The position numbers and the translations under genes were made by a program. A stretch of DNA of 64,000 nucleotides, taken from positions 1 through 64,000 of the forward strand of contig SVSI01000003.1 in assembly GCA_015064385.1 (NCBI GenBank). The letters are read 5' to 3'. This document shows positions 36,033-44,750 of this stretch, piece by piece (positions within the stretch are counted from its first letter, which is position 1; each line of letters opens with the position of its first letter). The DNA is from Oscillospiraceae bacterium. Its GTDB lineage: Bacteria; Bacillota; Clostridia; Oscillospirales; CAG-272. The notes beneath the pieces were generated by a model. That model had not been told where the DNA came from and searched no databases. It was given only the letters and a program-made list of their open reading frames with translations.

Positions 36033-36809
36033 ATGAAAATAACCGATATTCACGCGCACTACGACGATGCGCGATTTGAAAACGACGTACACGAGATACT
36101 CCCCGAGCTTTTCGATAAATACGCAAACACGATAATAGGCGCGGCAACGAGCATAGAGTCGTGTAAAAGGCAGATCGCTCTTGCCGAAAGGTACGACCGA
36201 TTTTACGCCTGCGTCGGAATACATCCCGAAAATGCGAAAAAAATCGAAGATATAGAAAACACTGTAAACGAACTGGAAAAAATGCTTTTGCACCCGAAAA
36301 CGGTCGCTATCGGAGAAATAGGACTCGATTATTATTGGGAGGACTATCCCGACCGCGAGACGCAAAAGGCGTATTTCAGAGCACAGCTCTCTCTTGCAAT
36401 GAAAACGGGATATCCGGTAGTTGTTCACGATAGAGAGGCACACGGAGACTGCCTTGAGATCGCAAGGGAGTACAGAGGCGTAAAGGGCGTTTTTCACAGC
36501 TTCAGCGGAAGCGCCGAGATGGCAAGAGAGCTTGTAGATCTCGGGTGGTACATATCATTTTCGGGTGTTGTGACCTTCAAGAACGCTCGAAAGACGGTCG
36601 AGGCGGCACAGGTCGTGCCAATAGACAGAATCCTCACCGAGACCGACGCGCCTTATCTTACACCGCACCCCTTCAGAGGGCAAAGAAACGATTCACACTA
36701 CGTTTCGCTTATAGTTGAAAAGCTTGCCGAAATCAAGGGAGTTTCCCCCGACGAGATGGCAGAGCAGGTGGAGAAAAATGCAAAAGAGCTATTTGGAAAA
36801 CTTGTGTGA
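36033..36809 (+). CDS. tatD: TatD family metal-dependent DNase
   Basis: A 258-residue TIM-barrel hydrolase. Metal ligands are visible in TDIHAHYDDARF (residue 3 on), IGEIGLDYYW near 92, VVHDREAH near 130, VFHSFSGS near 154, and the LTETDAPYL motif near 203. TatD proteins have 3'-5' nuclease activity. It is eleven bases after the pseudouridine synthase. Its stop codon is inside the first GTGTGAGAC of a flanking palindromic repeat. Confidence 0.93.
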   Translation: MKITDIHAHYDDARFENDVHEILPELFDKYANTIIGAATSIESCKRQIALAERYDRFYACVGIHPENAKKIEDIENTVNELEKMLLHPKTVAIGEIGLDYYWEDYPDRETQKAYFRAQLSLAMKTGYPVVVHDREAHGDCLEIAREYRGVKGVFHSFSGSAEMARELVDLGWYISFSGVVTFKNARKTVEAAQVVPIDRILTETDAPYLTPHPFRGQRNDSHYVSLIVEKLAEIKGVSPDEMAEQVEKNAKELFGKLV

Positions 36810-36871
36810 GACATTTTTGTGAGACAACTTTTTGAAAAAAGTTTTCTCACACTCTTTCAAAAACTTTACTT
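36803..36871 (-). repeat. Palindromic repeat copy after tatD
   Basis: A full unit (36819-36871) in the opposite orientation to the aroC array, preceded by a truncated GTGTGAGACATTTTT. It contains the GTGAGAC stem, the A/T palindrome and the terminal CTTTACTT. It may also end the tatD transcript. Confidence 0.85.
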
Positions 36872-36935
36872 AAAAGAATTTCGGTTACGTAAACGTCACG
36901 CCCAAGCCCCGATTTTCAAATCAAAATCACTCATA

Positions 36936-36964
36936 TTGACAACTTTCGACAAAAATGTTATAAT
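36936..36964 (+). promoter_or_regulatory. Promoter of the topoisomerase B-subunit gene
   Basis: TTGACA and TATAAT are separated by 17 bases, 44 bases before the TTG start. Confidence 0.8.
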
Positions 36965-37008
36965 TATAAGGATGTAAACCCCTAAAAAACAGTAAGGAGA
37001 AAACGAAC

Positions 37009-38997
37009 TTGGCTAAGAAAGAATACGGCGATCAAAGTATAACCTCGCTGAAGGGCGCGGACAGAGTAAGAAAAAAGCCCGCGGTAATTTTCGGTTCGGA
37101 CGGACTTGACGGATGCGAGCACGCATTCTTTGAAATACTCTCAAACTCGGTTGACGAGGCAAGAGAAGGTCATGGTAACAGGATCATAACCACCGTGTTT
37201 AAGGATAACTCTATCGAAGTTGAGGACGACGGACGAGGAGTCCCGATGGACTACAACGAGAGAGAGGGAAAATATAACTGGGAGCTCGTTTTCTGCGAGC
37301 TTTACGCGGGCGGAAAATACGAAAACAATAACAAAAACGCTTCATATAGCTATTCTCTCGGAACGAACGGTCTGGGCGCGTGTGCTACCCAGTGCGCTTC
37401 GAGATATATGGTCGTAAAATCTCATAACGGTCAGAACTACTACGAGATGAACTTCTCGCGCGGCGAGCCCGAGGGCGAGCTTATAAAAAGAGAGCTGAAA
37501 CGCGGAGAAAAGAAGCACGGAACGATAATCAGATGGCTTCCCGATCTTGACGTTTTCAGAGATATAGCCATTTCTCCCGCACACTATGCCGACGTTTTAG
37601 AGCGTCAGGCGATCGCAAACGCGGGAATCCATTTTATCCTTCGCGTTGAGGCGGACAAGGGCTTTGAGGAAAAGGACTTCTATTACGAGAAGGGTATAGT
37701 TGAAAGAGTTGCAGGACTCGTTGGCGAAAAGTCGATAACTATGCCGTATTTTATCACATCTGAAACGTCCGGACGTGACAGAGAGGACCTTCCTGAATAC
37801 AAGCTCAAGATGGAAGCGGCGTTCTGCTTCTCCAACTACGTACAAAACATCGAGTACTACCATAACTCCAGCTGGCTTGAGCACGGCGGCGCGCCCGATA
37901 AGGCGACCAGAAGCGCTTTCGTCTCCGCTATTGATAAATATATCAAGGATGCGGGAAAATATAAAAAGAATGAAAGCAAGATAACCTTCTCGGACGTTGA
38001 GGATAGTCTCGTTCTCGTAACCAACTGCTTCTCGACCGAGGCAAGCTATGCAAACCAGACCAAAAAAGCGATCACAAACCAGTTCATAGCGTCCGCTATG
38101 ACCGATTTCTTCAAGAAATCGCTTGAGATATATTTTGCAGAAAATCCGGTGGATGCCGAAGCAATTTCCGCACAGGTGCTTCTCAACAAGCGCGCAAGAG
38201 AGACGGCGGAGACAACCAAGCTCGATATTAAGAAAAAGCTCAGCGGAAACACGGACGTTACCAACAGAGTTGAAAAATTCGTAAGCTGCCGTTCAAAGGA
38301 TCCTGAAAGACGTGAGCTTTATATAGTTGAGGGAGATTCCGCACTGTCGTCCTGTAAGCTTGGACGCGACGCTGAATTTCAGGCGATAATTCCCGTAAGA
38401 GGTAAAACGCTCAACTGTCTTAAGAGTACCTACGATAAGATTTTCAAAAACGAGATAATCGTTGACCTTCTCAAGGTTATCGGCTGCGGCGCAGAGATAA
38501 AGAGCAAGAGCAAGGACGTTACCGCTTTTGATATAAACGCTCTCAAGTGGAGCAAGATAATCATTTGTACCGACGCGGACGAGGACGGCTTCCAGATAAG
38601 AGCGCTGATACTCACACTCTTTTACCGACTTCTTCCCACCCTTCTTAAGATGGGCAGGATATATATAGCGGAGTCACCGCTGTTTGAGATCACCGCAAAG
38701 GACGATACCTATTTCGCGTACGACGAAAAGGAAAAGGCGGATATAATCAAAAAGCTTGACGATGAGGGAAAAAAATACACCCTTCAGCGCTCGAAAGGAC
38801 TCGGTGAGAACGAGCCCGAGATGATGTGGAAGACCACGATGAATCCCGCAAGCAGACGTCTTATAAGAGTTTGTGAGGCGGACGCGCAGGAAACTGCCGA
38901 GCTTCTCGACATACTTCTCGGAGACAATCTTGCCGAAAGAAAGCGCTTTATCACCGAAAATTCGAGCAAATACGTTAAGGATGCAGACATAAGTTAA
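37009..38997 (+). CDS. Type IIA DNA topoisomerase B subunit (GyrB/ParE-like, divergent)
   Basis: A 662-residue ATPase subunit. The GHKL ATP-binding motifs are ILSNSVDEAREGH (residues about 44-56), DDGRGVP near 75, and SLGTNGLGACATQC near 118. The TOPRIM domain has EGDSALSSCK near 440 and DADEDGFQIRALILT near 520, where GyrB normally has DADVDGAHI. SKGLGENEPEMMW is near 595. It is more like the second clostridial topoisomerase IV-type subunit than housekeeping GyrB. The A subunit is not adjacent; tgt follows instead. Start TTG after AAGGAG. Confidence 0.9.
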   Translation: MAKKEYGDQSITSLKGADRVRKKPAVIFGSDGLDGCEHAFFEILSNSVDEAREGHGNRIITTVFKDNSIEVEDDGRGVPMDYNEREGKYNWELVFCELYAGGKYENNNKNASYSYSLGTNGLGACATQCASRYMVVKSHNGQNYYEMNFSRGEPEGELIKRELKRGEKKHGTIIRWLPDLDVFRDIAISPAHYADVLERQAIANAGIHFILRVEADKGFEEKDFYYEKGIVERVAGLVGEKSITMPYFITSETSGRDREDLPEYKLKMEAAFCFSNYVQNIEYYHNSSWLEHGGAPDKATRSAFVSAIDKYIKDAGKYKKNESKITFSDVEDSLVLVTNCFSTEASYANQTKKAITNQFIASAMTDFFKKSLEIYFAENPVDAEAISAQVLLNKRARETAETTKLDIKKKLSGNTDVTNRVEKFVSCRSKDPERRELYIVEGDSALSSCKLGRDAEFQAIIPVRGKTLNCLKSTYDKIFKNEIIVDLLKVIGCGAEIKSKSKDVTAFDINALKWSKIIICTDADEDGFQIRALILTLFYRLLPTLLKMGRIYIAESPLFEITAKDDTYFAYDEKEKADIIKKLDDEGKKYTLQRSKGLGENEPEMMWKTTMNPASRRLIRVCEADAQETAELLDILLGDNLAERKRFITENSSKYVKDADIS

Positions 38998-39006
38998 TTT
39001 GTTGAA

Positions 39007-40149
39007 ATGGAATCAAAAATGTTTACAGTACTAAAGACACAAGGAAGAGCAAGACGCGGACGAATGACTACCGTTCACGGTACGATAGAAACTCCCGTGT
39101 TTATGAACGTGGGAACCTGCGCGGCAATACGCGGAGGCGCATCGACGGACGACCTGCGTGACGTAAAATGTCAGGTTGAGCTCTCAAACACGTATCATCT
39201 CCACATTCGTCCGGGAGACGATCTTATATATAGACAGGGCGGACTTCATAAGTTTATGAATTGGGATAAGCCGATCCTTACCGACAGCGGCGGATTTCAG
39301 GTATTTTCTCTTGCGAAGCTGCGCAGAATAAAGGAAGAGGGAGTTTATTTCCAGTCTCACCTTGACGGCGCGCGTATATTTATGGGGCCCGAGCAGAGTA
39401 TGCAGATACAGTCAAATCTTGCATCGACTATTGCAATGGCGTTTGACGAGTGTATTGCAAATCCCGCAGAATATAAATACGTTGAGCAGTCGATAGCGCG
39501 CACAACGAGATGGCTTGAGCGCTGCAAGGCGGAAATGAACCGTCTCAACTCGCTCGAGCGCACTATCAACAAAGAGCAGCTTCTGTTCGGTATAAATCAG
39601 GGAAGCACCTACGCTGACCTGCGAATCCGTCATATGCAGCAGATAGCCGAGCTTGATCTGCCCGGATACGCTATCGGCGGTCTTGCAGTCGGCGAGGAGG
39701 CGAGCGTTATGTACGAGACTATTGACGTAGTTGAGCCGTATATGCCTGCTGATAAGCCGAGATACTTAATGGGTGTAGGAACACCGGTCAATATCCTTGA
39801 GGCAGTTTACAGAGGAGTTGACTTTTTTGACTGCGTTATGCCGAGTAGAAACGCAAGACACGGAAACCTTTTTACATGGCAGGGTAAGCTGACTCTTAAA
39901 AATGAAAAGTTTAAGGAGGACAGCTCTCCGATATCCGAGGGATGCACCTGTCCTGCTTGCAGAAGCTATTCGAGAGCGTATATACGCCATCTTCTGAAGG
40001 TGGACGAGATTCTCGGAATGCGTCTTTGTGTGCTTCATAATCTTCATTTTTACAATGAACTTATGGAAAAGATACGCCAGGCGCTTGACGAGGAAAATTT
40101 TGATCAGTTTTACAAAAAATACGTCGTTCAGCTCGACGAAAGAGTCTAA
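39007..40149 (+). CDS. tgt: tRNA-guanine transglycosylase
   Basis: Tgt exchanges guanine 34 for preQ1 in tRNAs with GUN anticodons. The 380-residue protein has DSGGFQVFSL near residue 95, the substrate-binding GGLAVGEE near 222, and the zinc motif CTCPACRSYSRAYIRHL near 315. The nucleophile Asp lies in the VDFFDCVMPSRNARHG segment near 278. It is nine bases after the topoisomerase gene with a weak ribosome-binding site. With QueA this supports queuosine-type modification. Confidence 0.96.
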   Translation: MESKMFTVLKTQGRARRGRMTTVHGTIETPVFMNVGTCAAIRGGASTDDLRDVKCQVELSNTYHLHIRPGDDLIYRQGGLHKFMNWDKPILTDSGGFQVFSLAKLRRIKEEGVYFQSHLDGARIFMGPEQSMQIQSNLASTIAMAFDECIANPAEYKYVEQSIARTTRWLERCKAEMNRLNSLERTINKEQLLFGINQGSTYADLRIRHMQQIAELDLPGYAIGGLAVGEEASVMYETIDVVEPYMPADKPRYLMGVGTPVNILEAVYRGVDFFDCVMPSRNARHGNLFTWQGKLTLKNEKFKEDSSPISEGCTCPACRSYSRAYIRHLLKVDEILGMRLCVLHNLHFYNELMEKIRQALDEENFDQFYKKYVVQLDERV

Positions 40150-40171
40150 AAATAAACGAATAATTTGTTCA

Positions 40172-40204
40172 AGGCGGCAAATACTATATTTGCCGCCTGA
40201 ATTT
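40172..40204 (+). terminator. Terminator after tgt
   Basis: A perfect 12-bp stem (AGGCGGCAAATA with TATTTGCCGCCT) around CT is followed by GAATTTT, a modest T-tract. Confidence 0.7.
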
Positions 40205-40227
40205 TATACAAACGGGATAGAAAAAAG

Positions 40228-40428
40228 ATGGATAAGTATTCGTTTATTAACGGCAAAAACAAAAGAAAAGATCCTAAAAAGCCGGCGGGTAATGACCAAT
40301 GGTCAAACGCGGAGCTGAGAATGTCCTCCTCCCTTCGCGCAAGAAGCGACGAAAAGGAAAGCGGGGAAAACGTTCGTATCTCTCCTTTCCCGGAGAGCAG
40401 GACTTACACCTACGGTCTTAATTTTTGA
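40228..40428 (+). CDS. Possible small basic protein, 66 residues
   Basis: A short open frame between the tgt terminator and a strong downstream terminator. The product is rich in Lys, Arg, Ser and Asn with no membrane segment or Cys. The spacer before the ATG has only a weak purine run (GGGATAGAAAAAAG). I recognise no family. Its isolation on the plus strand with its own terminator argues for a real gene. Confidence 0.4.
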   Translation: MDKYSFINGKNKRKDPKKPAGNDQWSNAELRMSSSLRARSDEKESGENVRISPFPESRTYTYGLNF

Positions 40429-40451
40429 AACACCTTGTAAAGTGTAAAAAG

Positions 40452-40501
40452 GACCTTGCAAAAGTACGCGGTATGCCCGTGTGTTTGCAAGGTCTTTTTT
40501 T
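40452..40501 (+). terminator. Strong terminator after the small ORF
   Basis: GACCTTGCAAA pairs with TTTGCAAGGTC around a 21-base loop containing a smaller hairpin, followed by TTTTTTT. It faces the convergent yebC. Confidence 0.85.
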
Positions 40502-40514
40502 ATTTTACGTTTAA

Positions 40515-41246
40515 TTATTCGTCAGCATTTTCCCAGTTGTGGTAAATGTCCTGAACGTCGTCGTGATCCTCCAGGTTCTGGATGAGAAGATTCATCTTCT
40601 TGATATCGTCCTCGTCGGTAAGGGTAACGTAGGACGAGGGGATCTTGTCCTCCTCTGCGGAAACGATCGTGTATCCTGCCGCCTCAAGAGCTTCCTTTAC
40701 GGCGTTAAGATCACTCGGCTCGGTGCTTATCTCGAAAACGTCCTCGTCTGCGCTGAAATCACTTGCGCCTGCCTCGAGTGCGTCCTCCATAAGCTTTTCT
40801 TCGTCGATAGAGCCGTCGTTTTCGATAACGATGATGCCCGTGTCGGTGAACATATAGGATACGCATCCGGTCTGTCCGAGATTTCCGCCGAACTTATCAA
40901 AGAAGTGACGGACGTCGCCTGCGGTACGGTTGCGGTTGTCGGTAGCGGTGGTTACGATAACCGCGATACCCGACGGTCCGTAGCCCTCGTAAACGATCTC
41001 CTCGTAGTTCGCCGCATCGGCAGAGGTCGCCTTGTCGATTATTCTCTTTATATTATCGTTAGGCACGTTGAGCCCCTTTGCCTTTGCGATAAGGTCGCGA
41101 AGCTTGCCGTTGACCGAAGGATCAGCGCCGCCCGCTCTGATGGCGATAGCCATTTCCTTGCCTATCTTGGTGAAGACCTTTGCCTTCTGCGCGTCGGTCT
41201 TTTCTTTTTTGTGCTTAATGTTACTCCATTTGCTATGTCCTGACAT
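40515..41246 (-). CDS. yebC: YebC/PmpR family protein
   Basis: A 243-residue member of the YebC family. The family has been described as a DNA-binding regulator and, more recently, as a translation factor easing polyproline stalling. The N-terminal MSGHSKWSNIKHKKEKTDA, AIRAGGADPSVNGKLRDLI near 35, and YEGYGPSGIAVIV near 86 are diagnostic. It is 19 bases downstream of argS on the same strand, so probably co-transcribed. Confidence 0.95.
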   Translation of the reverse strand: MSGHSKWSNIKHKKEKTDAQKAKVFTKIGKEMAIAIRAGGADPSVNGKLRDLIAKAKGLNVPNDNIKRIIDKATSADAANYEEIVYEGYGPSGIAVIVTTATDNRNRTAGDVRHFFDKFGGNLGQTGCVSYMFTDTGIIVIENDGSIDEEKLMEDALEAGASDFSADEDVFEISTEPSDLNAVKEALEAAGYTIVSAEEDKIPSSYVTLTDEDDIKKMNLLIQNLEDHDDVQDIYHNWENADE

Positions 41247-41265
41247 AAAATTATATCTCCTTTAA

Positions 41266-42969
41266 TTATATCTTACGGGGTGTTTTGAGACAGATAAGTC
41301 CAAGCGCTCTGCCGAGAACGTAATTTGTTGCCTCGGTTATCTTTATACGCGATGCGCGGACGCTTTCGTCTTCCGCCGAGTTTATCGGGCAAGAATGATA
41401 GAAGCGGTTAAATCCGGTGCATATATCGAGAATATAGCGCGTGATGTACGAGGGCTCGTACTCGTGCGTTGCACGAAGAACGGTCTCGGGGAAGCGTGCG
41501 AGAACTTTAAGCATTGCCGCTTCTTCGGGGGCTGTGATCTTTATTTCGCTACCGTCGGTGTTTTCTGCCTTTGCAAGAAGCGAGCAGGTACGAGCGTAGG
41601 TGTACTGCGCGTAAGGACCTGTGTTACCCTCGAACGAGAGTGCATCCTCCATACTAAAGTTTATATCCTTGATTATCGTGTTTAAGAGATAGTAAAATAC
41701 GATAGCGCCAACGCCGACCGCCTCTGCGGTCTCGTCCTTGTTTTCAAGGTCGGGGCTCTTTTCGTCGATTATCTCGCGTACCTTATCAATGGCGCTTGCA
41801 AAGAGGTCGCGCAGAAGGATTACGTTACCCGTTCTCGTTGCGAGCTTTGCTCCGCCGATGCTTACCGTGCCGTAAGGAACGTGAACGAGATCCTTTGCCC
41901 AGTCGTAGCCCATAAGCTCAACTACCTTGAACCACTGTGCGAAGTGGAGACTCTGTCCTGCCGAGGTGACGTAGATCACCTTGTCGAAGTCGTAGGTGGC
42001 TTTTCTGTAAACCGCCGCCGCGATATCACGGGTGGGATAAAGAGTAGAGCCGTCACGCTTCAAGATGAGGCAGGGAGGCATATTGTAATCGGAAAGGTCT
42101 ACGATTGATGCGCCGTCGTCTATTTTGAGAAGTCCCTTGGCGCGGATCTTTTCGACCTCGGGCATCATTTTATCGCTGTAAAACGCCTCGCCCTTGTACG
42201 AGTCAAACTCAATACCGAGCTGTGCGTAGGTCTTTTTATATTCGGCTATCGAGATGTCGATAAACCATTTCCAGAGTGCGGTGTTCTTTTCGTCGCCAAG
42301 CTCGAGCTTGTGGAACTCTTCTCTTGCTTTATCGTTAAGAGATGAGTCCTTTTCCGCTTCTTCGTGGAATTTGACGTAAAGAGCAACGAGTGCGTCGATT
42401 CCGCCCTTTTCGATCTCGTCCTTATTGCCCCAGAGGTTAAACGCGGTAATGAGCTTACCGAACTGCGTTCCCCAGTCGCCGAGGTGGTTGATTCCTACGC
42501 AGTTATATCCGCAGAAGGTGTGGAGAAGCTTTAAGGAATGTCCGATGACCGTCGTGCCGAGGTGTCCGATGTGGAAGGGCTTTGCGACGTTAGGGGAGGA
42601 ATAGTCGAGAACGACTGTCTTTCCCTTACCCTCGTCCGAGCTTCCGTACATATCCTTCTTTTCGAGGATCTCGGGAAGGAGTTCTTTTGCGAGATAGTCG
42701 TTTGAGATAAAGAAATTGAGGTATCCCTTGACTGCCTCGATCTTTTCAATGCCGTTGATACGAAGCTTGGAGGCAAGCTCCTCGGCTATCATAACGGGGG
42801 ACTTGCGAAGAAGCTTTGCAAATTTGAAGCAGGGAAGAGCAAGGTCGCCCATAGAGCTGTCGGGCGGATATTCAAGCGAGGTTAAAACGTCGGTATAGGT
42901 GCTCTCAAAGGAGTCTGCGCCGATCGTTTCCGCAAGCTGTTTTGCGATGTTTGCTTTTAAGTTCTGCAT
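41266..42969 (-). CDS. argS: Arginyl-tRNA synthetase
   Basis: A 567-residue class I synthetase. The N-terminal additional domain covers about residues 1-110. The HIGH motif is in SSPNVAKPFHIGHLGTTVIG near 120. The catalytic core contains the YPTRDIAAAVYR segment near 310, and the DALR anticodon-binding domain near the C-terminus ends in LGLICLKTP. The KMSKS site is degenerate (GAKLATRTGNV near 373), normal for ArgRS. AAGGAAAG precedes the ATG. A good promoter lies about 45 bases upstream. Confidence 0.97.
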   Translation of the reverse strand: MQNLKANIAKQLAETIGADSFESTYTDVLTSLEYPPDSSMGDLALPCFKFAKLLRKSPVMIAEELASKLRINGIEKIEAVKGYLNFFISNDYLAKELLPEILEKKDMYGSSDEGKGKTVVLDYSSPNVAKPFHIGHLGTTVIGHSLKLLHTFCGYNCVGINHLGDWGTQFGKLITAFNLWGNKDEIEKGGIDALVALYVKFHEEAEKDSSLNDKAREEFHKLELGDEKNTALWKWFIDISIAEYKKTYAQLGIEFDSYKGEAFYSDKMMPEVEKIRAKGLLKIDDGASIVDLSDYNMPPCLILKRDGSTLYPTRDIAAAVYRKATYDFDKVIYVTSAGQSLHFAQWFKVVELMGYDWAKDLVHVPYGTVSIGGAKLATRTGNVILLRDLFASAIDKVREIIDEKSPDLENKDETAEAVGVGAIVFYYLLNTIIKDINFSMEDALSFEGNTGPYAQYTYARTCSLLAKAENTDGSEIKITAPEEAAMLKVLARFPETVLRATHEYEPSYITRYILDICTGFNRFYHSCPINSAEDESVRASRIKITEATNYVLGRALGLICLKTPRKI

Positions 42970-43012
42970 TTTTATCTTTCCTTACGTTAAAGTTAAATAA
43001 TGATAACAATAT

Positions 43013-43041
43013 ATTATAACACGAAAAAAAGCTATATTCAA
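43013..43041 (-). promoter_or_regulatory. Promoter of argS-yebC
   Basis: On the minus strand TTGAAT and TATAAT are separated by 17 bases, about 44 bases before the argS ATG. Confidence 0.7.
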
Positions 43042-43117
43042 TAGGTGAGTAGCACTAAAATGCAACAAAAATGATCTTTTTTTCGTTATAATGGTATATT
43101 TTCGGAGAAAATGGGAC

Positions 43118-43146
43118 TTGACAAAAGAAACAATTTACTGTATAAT
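43118..43146 (+). promoter_or_regulatory. Consensus promoter of the second CNNM leader
   Basis: A perfect TTGACA and TATAAT with a 17-base spacer. The transcript would start near 43153, giving a leader of about 205 bases before the transporter start. Confidence 0.88.
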
Positions 43147-43203
43147 GCTCATATATGTGTATTGTACACGTAAAAATGCCGAAAGGAAAAGCACAGTTTA
43201 GTT

Positions 43204-43272
43204 ATGGACGAAGGTGGCGGGAAACGCGAAACTTTAGGGCGAAGTACCACTGTTTATATCGTGAATATATGA
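43204..43272 (+). CDS. Putative 22-residue leader peptide upstream of second CNNM transporter
   Basis: An ATG opens a short frame starting MDEGGGKRETLG and ending in Val-Asn-Ile-TGA. Like the leader ORF before the first CNNM gene it begins Met-Asp with acidic residues. The purine-rich AAAGGAAAAG lies about 13-20 bases upstream, which is far for a ribosome-binding site, so translation is less certain. Its stop is 12 bases before the 5' arm of an intrinsic terminator, close enough for a terminating ribosome to affect folding. Alternatively this stretch is a structured RNA element with no peptide. Confidence 0.42.
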   Translation: MDEGGGKRETLGRSTTVYIVNI

Positions 43273-43284
43273 AATTTAGGGCAT

Positions 43285-43326
43285 GGTCTGTATAGCTTTT
43301 TATACAGGCCGGCCTTTTGTTGTTTT
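43285..43326 (+). terminator. Attenuator-like terminator in the second CNNM leader
   Basis: GGTCTGTATA (43285-43294) pairs with TATACAGGCC (43301-43310) over ten base pairs around GCTTTT. It is followed by GGCCTTTTGTTGTTTTT. It lies between the promoter and the transporter start, so it can only serve regulation of this gene. Confidence 0.75.
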
Positions 43327-43358
43327 TCTCAGTAAGTAAAATAATTTTGGAGGTAACT

Positions 43359-44711
43359 GTGGACAGTTATTTATGGGCAATACTTTTGCTCCAGGTCGTG
43401 CTTATAGCACTTAACGCACTCTTTGCAGGCGCAGAGACTGCAATTATCGGAATGAACGACAGCCGTATAGCGAAGCTGGCGGAGGATGGCGACAAACGCG
43501 CCAAAAAGCTTGCAAAGCTTACGTCAAAGCCGTCGAAATTCCTTGCTACCATACAGGTAGCCATAACCCTTGCGGGATTTTTGGGAAGTGCCTTTGCGGC
43601 AGACGCCTTTTCGGGCAAGATCGCCGCGTGGCTGATAGATCTCGGTGCTGATATTCCCGTATCGGTGCTCGACAAGATCGTACTCGTACTTATTACTCTC
43701 GTGCTCTCTTATGCTACTATCGTTTTCGGAGAGCTCGTCCCCAAGAGAATGGCGATGAAAGATCCCGAAAAGCAGGCGCTTAAAATGGCGGGCTTTATCT
43801 GCTTTACCGCGGCACTTTTCCGTCCTTTCGTGTGGTTTCTTACCGCATCGACAAATCTTGTTCTCCGCATATTCGGAATAGATCCTAACGCAGACGTTGA
43901 AAACGTCAGCGAGGAGGATATCAAGATGATGGTTGACGTGGGAAGCGAAAAGGGAACTATCGACGACGACGAAAAAGAATTTATTGAGAACATATTCGAG
44001 TTTGACGATCTGACCGCGGGCGAGATAGCAACGCACCGTACCGATATCGAGCTTCTTTGGCTCGAGGAGGATACGAAGGTGTGGGACGAGACTATCCGTC
44101 AGAGCCGTCACACCAGATACCCCATCTGCAGCGAAACGGTTGACAACGTAGTCGGAGTTCTCAGCGAAAGAGACTATTTCCGTCTCGAGGTCGGTGACCG
44201 CGACGATATAATGAAGAATGCAGTCAAACCTGCGTATTTCGTTCCCGAAACGGTCAAAGCGGACGTTCTTTTCAGAAATATGAAGAATACGCACAACTCG
44301 TTTGCAGTAGTTCTTGACGAGTACGGCGGAGTTACCGGTATCGTTACTATGAACGACCTTATCGAGCGTCTCGTCGGCGATTTCAACGTTGAGGGGGCCG
44401 AAAACGAGGAAAAGGAAGAGCTTTCGATCGAAAAGATCGGAGAAGATCTTTGGGCTATAAGAGGAAACGTTGCACTTGAGGAGCTTGAGGAAGCGCTTGA
44501 GATAGAGCTTTCCAAGGAGGACTATGATACCTTCAGCGGACTCGTGTTCAGCGAACTCGGATCGATTCCCGAAGACGGAAGCGAGTTTGAGATCGAGATA
44601 GGACGTCTGGACATCAAGGTCACCGAGGTTGACGAGCACCAGATAAAGAGTGCTACCGTCAAGCTACTTGAAATTTCAGAGGACGGCGAAGAAGAAAAAG
44701 ACGATGAATAA
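43359..44711 (+). CDS. CNNM/CorC (HlyC/CorC family) membrane transporter with CBS domains, second copy
   Basis: A 450-residue paralogue of the transporter at 607-1863. The DUF21 membrane domain spans about residues 1-190 (ALFAGAETAIIGMND near 20, LAGFLGSAFAADAF near 67, IVFGELVPKRMAM near 120). The CBS pair covers about 215-340 with VVLDEYGGVTGIVTMNDLIERLVGD. The CorC_HlyC domain then runs to an acidic Glu/Asp tail. I place the start at GTG after TTGGAGG; the frame is open upstream through the terminator, which cannot be coding. Ion specificity (magnesium is likely from the family) is inferred. Confidence 0.92.
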   Translation: MDSYLWAILLLQVVLIALNALFAGAETAIIGMNDSRIAKLAEDGDKRAKKLAKLTSKPSKFLATIQVAITLAGFLGSAFAADAFSGKIAAWLIDLGADIPVSVLDKIVLVLITLVLSYATIVFGELVPKRMAMKDPEKQALKMAGFICFTAALFRPFVWFLTASTNLVLRIFGIDPNADVENVSEEDIKMMVDVGSEKGTIDDDEKEFIENIFEFDDLTAGEIATHRTDIELLWLEEDTKVWDETIRQSRHTRYPICSETVDNVVGVLSERDYFRLEVGDRDDIMKNAVKPAYFVPETVKADVLFRNMKNTHNSFAVVLDEYGGVTGIVTMNDLIERLVGDFNVEGAENEEKEELSIEKIGEDLWAIRGNVALEELEEALEIELSKEDYDTFSGLVFSELGSIPEDGSEFEIEIGRLDIKVTEVDEHQIKSATVKLLEISEDGEEEKDDE

Positions 44712-44715
44712 AACG

Positions 44716-44750
44716 AAAAAACACCGACACAGTCGGTGTTTTTGTTTTTT
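44716..44750 (+). terminator. Terminator after the second CNNM gene
   Basis: AAAACACCGAC pairs with GTCGGTGTTTT around ACA, followed by TGTTTTTT. The convergent DUF11 gene ends within it. Confidence 0.85.

Noticed and set aside
43160-43275. Known riboswitch (M-box, yybP-ykoY, c-di-GMP, NiCo) before the second CNNM gene
   Set aside because: I compared it by eye with the conserved cores I know and found no match; kept as an unassigned leader.
43317-43358. Upstream TTG start of the second CNNM gene
   Set aside because: It lies in the terminator T-run and has no Shine-Dalgarno, while the GTG at 43359 follows TTGGAGG by five bases.
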